A stretch of DNA of 51,413 bases, from assembly GCA_026992735.1 (NCBI GenBank), contig JALWYO010000077.1, positions 1-51,413 of the forward strand. Reading direction: 5' to 3'. Below, one piece after another: positions 44,982 through 51,413 of this stretch. Both the position numbers and the translations under genes were made by a program. The notes under the pieces were generated by a model. It was not told the origin of the DNA. It saw only the letters and a list, made by a program, of their open reading frames with translations, and made no database searches. The first letter of the stretch is position 1. Each line of letters opens with the position of its first letter. The DNA comes from Deltaproteobacteria bacterium. Lineage in GTDB: Bacteria; Desulfobacterota; Dissulfuribacteria; Dissulfuribacterales; QOAL01.

Positions 44982-46883
44982 ATGCTTGACATTATCAGAA
45001 GAAATGCAGCGTCATGGCTGATGAAATTCATACTGGGCGCCATAGTGGTGGTATTTATTTTCTGGGGCGTTGGCACTTTCAGGTCACAGCGTCTGGACAT
45101 CATGGCCAAGGTAAACGGCCAGAAGATCCTGGTAGAAGACTATCAGAAGGCATATAATTCTACTCTGGACCGGCTCCGGCGCATGTACAAAGGGGCCATC
45201 TCAGAGGCAATGCTCAAACAGATGCACCTGAAACAACAGATGTTGGATCAACTCATAGACACGGCCTTGGTGGAACAGGAAGCCAAAAAGATGGGGATCA
45301 GGGTTACTGACAAGGAAATCCAGAAAGTCATTCTCAGTATCCCTGCATTCAAACAGAATGGTTCATTTGACAATCGGCTATACCAGATGGCCTTGAGAAA
45401 TGCAGGGCTGAAACCGGTAGATTTCGAGCAAAATGTCAGGCATGAGATGTATCTCAGGAAGGTTCAGGCCCTGCTGACCTCTGGTGTTGCAGTGCCTGAT
45501 GCCGAGGCAGCCATGCATTATAGATATGAAAATGCTGAAATAAACGTGGAATTCGTAAAGATCAAGGGAGATGACTGCCTGTCATCTGTCAATGCCACGG
45601 ATGAGAAGCTCAGGACATGGTTCAAATCTCACCAGGAAAAGTTCAGGACTGATCCTCAGATCAAGCTCAAGTATGTGCTCTTCTCAAGAGAGGAGCTGAA
45701 AAAGTCTGTCAATGCCACGGATGCCGAGATTCGGCAGTACTACCAGGATCACCCTGATGAATTCCGTCTCCCGGAGATGCGCAGGGCAAGTCACATACTC
45801 CTGAAGATACCAAATGATGCAAGCAAGGCCGAGTTAGAGGCCATCAGGAAAAAGGCGGAAGAAATAGAAAAAAGGCTCAAGAAAGGCGAGGCCTTTGCAT
45901 CCCTGGCAAAGGAATACTCCGAGGACCCGGTGTCTGCGGCAAGGGGAGGCGATCTCGGCCTCTTCAAGAAGGGCACCATGGTCAAGCCCTTTGACGACAA
46001 GGTCTTCTCAATGAAAGAAGGAGAGATCAGCGAGCCGATACAGACAAATTTCGGCCTTCATATCATCAAGGTCACGGACATAAGACCTGCAAGGGAGCTG
46101 ACACTCAAAGAAGTCCATGACCGGATTGCCTCACAGATCAAGGCCAAGAAGACGGAAAAGATGCTGTGGGACCAGGCCAACAAGGCCTATGACACAATAA
46201 TTGAACTTGGCAGCCTGGAGGCCTATGCTGACAGCGCTAACAAGACCATCAAGGAAACCGGCTTCTTTTCCAGGAAGCAGCCGAGTCCGGTGCTTGGTTT
46301 CAATCCTCAGGTAACAGGGGCCATCTTCTCCCTGGGCAAGGGTGAACTGAGTTCTCTCATGGAGGTTCCCAAGGGGGTGCTCATAGCAGAAGTTGCGGAC
46401 AAGAAGGCCCCTTACATACCTCCGTTCAACGAGGTAAAGGACAAGGTCACAACAGCCTACCGCCATGACAGGGCACTGGAGCTATGCAGGGAAAAGGCGG
46501 AAGATTTCCTCAAGGCAGCAAAAGAGAAGGGATTTGCCAAGGCTGCTGCTCTTTATGGCCTGAAGATAGAAGAAACAGGTTATTTCAAGCGCCTGGACGC
46601 CTCTGGCAATAACAGGACAAAACTACCTCCTACAGTGGTAAAGGATGCCCTTTCCCTGGACAAGTCAAGACCACTGCCTGACAAGATTTCCACTGACAAC
46701 CAGACGTTCTACGTGCTGTATCTCAAGGGAGACAGGGACACTGCTGATATGAAGGCCTTTGATTCAAAAAAGAAGGCCGAGATAAAGAAAAAGGTGAGAC
46801 AGGTGAAGTCAGAGACGGTATTCCAGGACTGGCTAAAACACATCAGGGACAAGGCCAAGATCGAAATGATAAGAAAACCATGA
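44982..46883 (+). CDS. ppiD: PpiD-type periplasmic chaperone / peptidyl-prolyl isomerase
   Basis: A 633-residue protein anchored by one N-terminal membrane helix (MKFILGAIVVVFIFWGVG, residues 14-31) and otherwise periplasmic. The SurA-like N domain spans about 35-235 (KILVEDYQKAYNSTLDRLRR). A parvulin PPIase domain lies at about 265-370 (MRRASHILLKIP; EDPVSAARGGDLGLFKKGTMV; SEPIQTNFGLHIIKV). A second, degenerate parvulin-like region follows. The role is release and folding of outer-membrane proteins after Sec transport. The 233-base gap upstream shows no second gene; GAGAGGAGAT precedes the ATG. Confidence 0.93.
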   Translation: MLDIIRRNAASWLMKFILGAIVVVFIFWGVGTFRSQRLDIMAKVNGQKILVEDYQKAYNSTLDRLRRMYKGAISEAMLKQMHLKQQMLDQLIDTALVEQEAKKMGIRVTDKEIQKVILSIPAFKQNGSFDNRLYQMALRNAGLKPVDFEQNVRHEMYLRKVQALLTSGVAVPDAEAAMHYRYENAEINVEFVKIKGDDCLSSVNATDEKLRTWFKSHQEKFRTDPQIKLKYVLFSREELKKSVNATDAEIRQYYQDHPDEFRLPEMRRASHILLKIPNDASKAELEAIRKKAEEIEKRLKKGEAFASLAKEYSEDPVSAARGGDLGLFKKGTMVKPFDDKVFSMKEGEISEPIQTNFGLHIIKVTDIRPARELTLKEVHDRIASQIKAKKTEKMLWDQANKAYDTIIELGSLEAYADSANKTIKETGFFSRKQPSPVLGFNPQVTGAIFSLGKGELSSLMEVPKGVLIAEVADKKAPYIPPFNEVKDKVTTAYRHDRALELCREKAEDFLKAAKEKGFAKAAALYGLKIEETGYFKRLDASGNNRTKLPPTVVKDALSLDKSRPLPDKISTDNQTFYVLYLKGDRDTADMKAFDSKKKAEIKKKVRQVKSETVFQDWLKHIRDKAKIEMIRKP

Positions 46884-46915
46884 CGGACTGGACGCTTATT
46901 TAGATACAGATAGCA

Positions 46916-47767
46916 ATGAAATTATGTGATCTTCACACGCATACCACTGCTTCAGATGGCTCGGATTCACCTGAAGAGCTGCTGCAACTTGCCTCTAAAA
47001 CAGGGCTGGCTGCCATAGCCATCACGGACCACGATACCACTGCCGCCTTAAAACCCGGGGCTGCTGCCGCAATGGACGCAGGAGTGGAGTTTATACCAGG
47101 TGTGGAGCTGAGCTGTTCATTTCCCAAGGGCAACATGCACCTGCTCGGCTATTTCATAGACCAAAACTCTTCGGAATTGCAGTCTGTAATAGAAAAGGTC
47201 CAGGCAGCCCGGGCTGAGCGAAACCCAAGAATACTCAAGATGCTGGGCAAAATGGGGCTTCCCGTCTCCATGGAAGAGATCAACCGTATCTCTCATGGCG
47301 GACAAGTAGGAAGGCCACACATTGCTAGGATTATGGTAGAAAAAGGCTATGTCAAATCCGTAAGCCAGGCATTTGACAGGTATCTCAGGAAGGGTGGACC
47401 TGCCTATGCGCCGAAATCCATCCTGTCGCCGGAAGATGCCATCCAGACAGTACGCAGGGCAGGCGGTATTCCTGTATTGGCCCATCCATTTTCCCTGCAG
47501 GCAAAAGATGCCGAGGAACTGGAAGGCATGGTAACCGCCCTAAAGGATGCCGGGCTTATGGGGATCGAGTGCTATTACAGCGAGCATGACAAGGCCTTTA
47601 CCGCCCTCTGCCTGGATATTGCCTCAAGATATGGCCTGGTGGCCACTGGAGGCAGCGATTACCATGGCAAGGCCAAGCCTTATATCAGGCTGGGCGTTGG
47701 CAAAGGCAACCTCAGGATTCCATACTCCTGCGTGGAGGCACTAAAAGCGGCAAGGGATGCCCTTTAA
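46916..47767 (+). CDS. PHP-domain phosphoesterase (TrpH/YciV, RNase AM-like)
   Basis: A 283-residue metal enzyme of the PHP superfamily. The ligands are in DLHTHTTASDGSDSPEEL (residues 5-22), ITDHDTTAAL, PGVELSCSF, HLLGYFID, VLAHPFS and SDYHGKAKP, all intact. Relatives are 3',5'-nucleoside bisphosphate phosphatases and 5'-3' exonucleases that trim rRNA and tRNA ends. The gene ends 11 bases into the next one, so translation is likely coupled to the importer genes. Confidence 0.9.
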   Translation: MKLCDLHTHTTASDGSDSPEELLQLASKTGLAAIAITDHDTTAALKPGAAAAMDAGVEFIPGVELSCSFPKGNMHLLGYFIDQNSSELQSVIEKVQAARAERNPRILKMLGKMGLPVSMEEINRISHGGQVGRPHIARIMVEKGYVKSVSQAFDRYLRKGGPAYAPKSILSPEDAIQTVRRAGGIPVLAHPFSLQAKDAEELEGMVTALKDAGLMGIECYYSEHDKAFTALCLDIASRYGLVATGGSDYHGKAKPYIRLGVGKGNLRIPYSCVEALKAARDAL

Positions 47768-49379
47768 AAAGACCGTTCCCAGAACAGTATTTCTTTTCCT
47801 TTTCATGGCGGCCTGGCTCGTGCAGGCACAGGCATCTGCAGATGAGGAAAGGCCTGCCTATGGAGACACGATAATAGTCGGCTCCATAGGAGATGCATCC
47901 ACACTCATACCGATGCTTGCATCTGATGCGACTTCCCATGAGATAGCCGGCCTGATCTACAACGGGCTGGTCAAGTACGACAGGAACCTGAACCTGGTGG
48001 GAGACCTGGCAGAATCATGGGACATCACCAACAATGGCAAGACCATCACATTCCATTTAAGACATGGGGTCAAGTGGCAGGACGGCGAGCCGTTCACCTC
48101 GGCAGACGTGCTTTTCGGATTCAAGACTATCATCAATCCAAAGACCCCCACGGCCTATGCAGGTGATTTCCTTGAGGTGGAGAAGGCCGAGGCCCCTGAT
48201 GATTACACCTTCAAGGTGACCTACAAGGAACCGTTTGCTCCTGCGCTCAGCTCCTGGGGTGACATAGTTGTGCTGCCAAAGCACCTGCTTAAGGGCAAGG
48301 ACATCACCAAGAGCCCACTGGCCCGCAAGCCGGTCGGGCTTGGCCCCTACAAGCTGAAACTCTGGAAGACGCAGGAAAGGATAGAGCTGGAGGCAAACCC
48401 AGGCTATTTTGATGGACGGCCCTATCTCGATGGATACATCATGCGCGTCATTCCCGACCCCGCCACCATGTTCATGGAGCTGAAGGCAGGCGGCATAGAC
48501 TGGATGGGCCTGTCGCCTGTACAGTACCGCAGGCAGACCAACACTCCATTCTTCAGAGAAAACTTCCGGAAATACAAGTACCTGTCCTTTTCGTACACCT
48601 ACCTTGGCTACAACCTGAGACATCCGTTTTTCAAGGACAGGCGTGTGCGGCAGGCCATCTCCTATGCCATTGACAAGGAAGAGATCATAAGGGGGGTACT
48701 CCTTGGCCTGGGAGTAGTTGCCACTGGTCCTTACAAGCCTGATGCCTGGTTTTACAACCCTGCTGTCAGACGCTATCCATACGACCCTGAACGGGCGAGG
48801 AAACTGCTGGCAGAATGCGGCTGGACTGACAGGGATGGAGACGGCATCATCGACAAGAACGGCGTGCCATTCTCGTTCACTGTGCTGACAAACCAGGGAA
48901 ATTCTTTAAGGGACAGGACGGCCCAAATCATCCAGTACAGGCTGAAGCAGGTGGGCATAAAGATGAACATAAGGCAGCTTGAATGGACGGCCTTTATCAA
49001 CGATTTTATTGATAAACGCCGCTTCGAGGCTGTCATACTGGGATGGACCCTCGGGCAGGACCCTGACATCTATGACATCTGGCACTCCTCAAAAACCGGG
49101 CCAAAAGAGCTTAACTTTATAGGGTACAAAAACCCCGAAGTGGACCGGCTGCTGCTCATGGGGCGCAGGACATTCAACAGGGAAGAAAGAAAGAAGATAT
49201 ATTTCAAGATACAGGAGATCATTGCCGAGGATCAACCTTATACATTTCTCTATGTGCCCATGGCCCTTCCCGTTATCCACGCCCGCTTTCATGGCATCCA
49301 CCCTGCCCCGGCAGGAATAAGTTACAACTTTATCAGGTGGTGGGTGCCAAAAAACGAACAGAAATACATAATGCGCTGA
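47757..49379 (+). CDS. Peptide/solute-binding protein of an ABC importer (SBP family 5)
   Basis: A 540-residue periplasmic binding protein. Residues 1-28 are a signal peptide ([17 protein letters not shown]). The family-5 fold follows: [53 protein letters not shown] (the family signature), and [16 protein letters not shown]-type motif near 295. It binds oligopeptides, nickel or similar ligands; which one cannot be read from sequence. It is followed by two permeases of the same importer. The ATPase genes are not in the window. Confidence 0.92.
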   Translation: MPFKKTVPRTVFLFLFMAAWLVQAQASADEERPAYGDTIIVGSIGDASTLIPMLASDATSHEIAGLIYNGLVKYDRNLNLVGDLAESWDITNNGKTITFHLRHGVKWQDGEPFTSADVLFGFKTIINPKTPTAYAGDFLEVEKAEAPDDYTFKVTYKEPFAPALSSWGDIVVLPKHLLKGKDITKSPLARKPVGLGPYKLKLWKTQERIELEANPGYFDGRPYLDGYIMRVIPDPATMFMELKAGGIDWMGLSPVQYRRQTNTPFFRENFRKYKYLSFSYTYLGYNLRHPFFKDRRVRQAISYAIDKEEIIRGVLLGLGVVATGPYKPDAWFYNPAVRRYPYDPERARKLLAECGWTDRDGDGIIDKNGVPFSFTVLTNQGNSLRDRTAQIIQYRLKQVGIKMNIRQLEWTAFINDFIDKRRFEAVILGWTLGQDPDIYDIWHSSKTGPKELNFIGYKNPEVDRLLLMGRRTFNREERKKIYFKIQEIIAEDQPYTFLYVPMALPVIHARFHGIHPAPAGISYNFIRWWVPKNEQKYIMR

Positions 49380-49404
49380 CAAGATATGGAGACCAATCAC
49401 TGAA

Positions 49405-50403
49405 ATGGATTTCTTGATCTGGTTTGGCAAGAGGCTCCTGGCCCTGGTGCCGACATTCATAGGGATCACCATTATATCATTTTCCGTTATGCACATGGCT
49501 CCGGGAGAGCCAATGAGCCTGCAGGCCGACTTCAATCCGAAGATGACACCTGAAATGAGGCAGAGGCTGAGGGCACAGTACGGCCTGGACAAGCCCCTGT
49601 ATGTCCAGTACGGCAAGTGGCTCAAGGGGCTGGTGCAGCTGGACCTTGGCAGATCATTCTCCCCGGACAGGCGCAAGGTCTGGGACAAGATAAAAGAGCG
49701 TCTGCCAGTTACAATACTCATCAACGTTCTTTCCATGATACTGATAATCCTGGTGGCAGTTCCCCTGGGCGTATGGGCAGCGGTGAGACAGAACAGTCTC
49801 TTTGACCAGGTGACCACTGTGCTTGTATTCATAGCCTATGCCGCACCGGCGTTCTGGGTAGCCCTGCTCCTCATGCTATATTTCGGCATAGAGCTTAACT
49901 GGCTGCCTGTGTCCGGTCTCCACACCCTCATGGGCTACGAGAGGATGGATGCCTGGCACAAGGTGCTTGACTGGGGGAAACACCTGATCCTTCCGGTATT
50001 CGTTTCTGCCATAGGTGGCCTGGCCGGCTTCTCAAGATACACCAGGTCGTCCATGCTGGAGGTATTGCGGCAGGATTTCATTACAACGGCAAGGGCCAAG
50101 GGCCTGCCGGAGCGCACGGTCATATACAGGCATGCCCTGAGAAACGCCTTGCTGCCACTCATCACGATCCTGGGGCTGTCCATTCCCGGGCTCATTGGCG
50201 GAAGTGTCATCTTTGAATCCATATTTGCCATACCAGGCGTGGGGCAGCTCATGTGGTCCGCAGTAATGGCCAGGGATTACCCGGTATTGATGGGAAACCT
50301 GGTAATAGTTGCTGTAATGACCCTGCTCGGCAACCTCCTGGCAGACATGGGCTATGCGGCAGCAGACCCGCGCATCAGAACCGGCATCAGGGAGGAAGAA
50401 TAG
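49405..50403 (+). CDS. ABC transporter permease, DppB-type
   Basis: A 332-residue inner-membrane protein with about six membrane helices. It begins [20 protein letters not shown] and has the family loop [15 protein letters not shown]. The EAA cytoplasmic loop, which meets the ATPase, is [31 protein letters not shown] near residues 225-255. The gene follows the binding protein by 25 bases. Confidence 0.94.
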   Translation: MDFLIWFGKRLLALVPTFIGITIISFSVMHMAPGEPMSLQADFNPKMTPEMRQRLRAQYGLDKPLYVQYGKWLKGLVQLDLGRSFSPDRRKVWDKIKERLPVTILINVLSMILIILVAVPLGVWAAVRQNSLFDQVTTVLVFIAYAAPAFWVALLLMLYFGIELNWLPVSGLHTLMGYERMDAWHKVLDWGKHLILPVFVSAIGGLAGFSRYTRSSMLEVLRQDFITTARAKGLPERTVIYRHALRNALLPLITILGLSIPGLIGGSVIFESIFAIPGVGQLMWSAVMARDYPVLMGNLVIVAVMTLLGNLLADMGYAAADPRIRTGIREEE

Positions 50404-50405
50404 CC

Positions 50406-51278
50406 ATGTCTGGCAATTCCAATGCCTGGTCAAGGGCAAGGCGGGCGGCTATCTTCTGCCAGGAGCTGCTCTCCAATCCCCTGGCATTTTCAGGCATGGT
50501 TATAGTAACAATACTGTTCATGGTGGCGCTCCTTGCACCAGTGCTTGCACCCTATGATCCCCAGGTCATCGACACATATCATATCCTGGAGGCCCCATCC
50601 AGGATGCACTGGCTCGGCACGGACTCCCTTGGCAGGGACTGCCTGTCCAGGCTCATATACGGCTCCCGTATTTCCCTTCTCGTGGGGTTCGTGGCAGTTG
50701 GCATAGCAACGGCAGTTGGCACTGTACTGGGCGCCCTGGCGGGTTTTTACGGCAGGTGGACAGACACCCTGATCATGCGTTTCGTGGACATCATGCTCTG
50801 CTTTCCGTCCATCTTTCTCATAATGGCGGTCATCGCCTTCTTGGAACCTTCCATCTGGAACATCATGGCTGTAATCGGCCTCACGGGATGGATGGGGGTT
50901 GCACGCCTGGTGCGCGCGGAATTTCTGAGCCTGAGAAAGAGGGATTTCGTGCTTGCAGCCAGGATATCAGGCGCATCCAATATCAGGATTGTATTCAGCG
51001 AGATACTCCCTAACGCGGTTGCGCCAATCATTGTATCAGCCACCCTGGGGATAGGCGGGGCAATCCTGACGGAAAGCGCCCTAAGCTTCCTGGGTATCGG
51101 CGTTCAGCCTCCTACTCCAAGCTGGGGCAACATGCTTACCGAGGGCAAGGACAACCTGGAAATCGCCTGGTGGCTCTCTGTCTATCCCGGCCTGGCCATC
51201 CTGATAACGGTTCTTGGCTACAACCTGCTTGGCGAAGGCCTCCGGGATGCCCTGGACCCAAGGAAAAGACAGAGATAA
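50406..51278 (+). CDS. ABC transporter permease, DppC-type
   Basis: A 290-residue permease paired with the DppB-type protein. It has a short N-terminal soluble segment, then helices from LSNPLAFSGMVIVTILFMVA. It shows HWLGTDSLGRDCLSRLIYGSRISL and the EAA loop KRDFVLAARISGASNIRIVFSEILPNAV. ATG 50406 is preferred because GGGAGG lies 9 bases upstream and follows the DppB stop by 2 bases. The frame is open upstream to 50253 but overlaps the DppB gene. Confidence 0.94.
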   Translation: MSGNSNAWSRARRAAIFCQELLSNPLAFSGMVIVTILFMVALLAPVLAPYDPQVIDTYHILEAPSRMHWLGTDSLGRDCLSRLIYGSRISLLVGFVAVGIATAVGTVLGALAGFYGRWTDTLIMRFVDIMLCFPSIFLIMAVIAFLEPSIWNIMAVIGLTGWMGVARLVRAEFLSLRKRDFVLAARISGASNIRIVFSEILPNAVAPIIVSATLGIGGAILTESALSFLGIGVQPPTPSWGNMLTEGKDNLEIAWWLSVYPGLAILITVLGYNLLGEGLRDALDPRKRQR

Positions 51279-51286
51279 AGAAACCG

Positions 51287-51413
51287 ATGAAGATCAAACA
51301 GGAACAACTGAACATCCATGGCCCGGACCAGGGAGAAATGGCCCTCAGGGCAGTGGTGGAAAGGGTCACCTATGCGGACCCGGCATCGGGCTTTGCCATA
51401 CTCAGGGTAAAAC
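51287..51413 (+). CDS. recD2: RecD2-type helicase, N-terminal fragment (runs off window)
   Basis: ATG 51287 opens a frame to the window edge (42 codons). The sequence EMALRAVVERVTYADPASG, then FAILRVK, is the N-terminal OB-like start of ATP-dependent RecD2 helicases (the GTVERVTFxxxxxGFxVL pattern). Everything beyond is outside the window, so the call rests on about 25 residues. It starts 8 bases after the permease stop. Confidence 0.65.
   Translation, partial: MKIKQEQLNIHGPDQGEMALRAVVERVTYADPASGFAILRVK

Overview
The window looks like chromosome of an anaerobic, Gram-negative autotroph, most probably a Desulfobacterota (deltaproteobacterial) relative. This is inferred from gene content: LPS heptose synthesis (gmhA), an outer-membrane porin, PpiD, hslV-hslU-argB gene order, a bacterial-type acetyl-CoA synthase set, and heterodisulfide-reductase (Hdr) electron-transfer proteins. 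The organism appears to decode UGA as selenocysteine: three genes run through an in-frame TGA at a position where the family carries a conserved Cys or Sec. No rRNA, tRNA, CRISPR array, prophage or insertion sequence was recognised.

Layout. (a) 1-18.2 kb, nearly all on the minus strand, is housekeeping: a porin cut by the window edge, a histidine kinase, tetrapyrrole genes (cobA-hemD fusion, hemC), an FmdB-type zinc ribbon, a deoxyhypusine-synthase-like protein, gmhA, a DUF2235 hydrolase with a lectin-like tail, acpS, an in-frame ybeY-pdxJ fusion, phoH, an uncharacterised 583-residue protein, corA, a Crp/Fnr regulator (plus strand), argB, hslU and hslV. (b) 18.4-41.2 kb, all minus strand, is a Wood-Ljungdahl island. 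In transcription order it runs fhs, folD, acsA/cooS, hdrA, mvhD, hdrC-like, a second mvhD-like gene, metV, a giant metF-acsD fusion, acsB, acsC, acsE, then a terminator and a selenocysteine formate dehydrogenase. (c) 41.4 kb to the end is on the plus strand: tsaC-like, recN, a PP-loop protein, ppiD, a PHP phosphoesterase, a peptide-type ABC importer (binding protein and two permeases) and the first codons of recD2.

How the island works. The formate dehydrogenase makes or uses formate. Fhs and FolD carry the C1 unit on tetrahydrofolate to methylene-THF, and MetF/MetV reduce it to methyl-THF. AcsE moves the methyl group to the corrinoid protein AcsC/AcsD. AcsA supplies CO and AcsB builds acetyl-CoA. 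The HdrA, MvhD and HdrC-like genes sit between acsA and metV, as expected for a MetFV-Hdr-MvhD electron-transfer complex, but no hdrB is present. The direction of the pathway (CO2 fixation or acetate oxidation) cannot be read from sequence.

The most unusual items are the MetF-coiled coil-TPR-AcsD fusion (1071 residues), the three selenoproteins in one pathway cluster, the HdrB-less Hdr module with two MvhD-type proteins, the formate dehydrogenase carrying a GltD-like flavin domain, the YbeY-PdxJ fusion, and a palindromic element with a possible pseudoknot at the end of fdhA.
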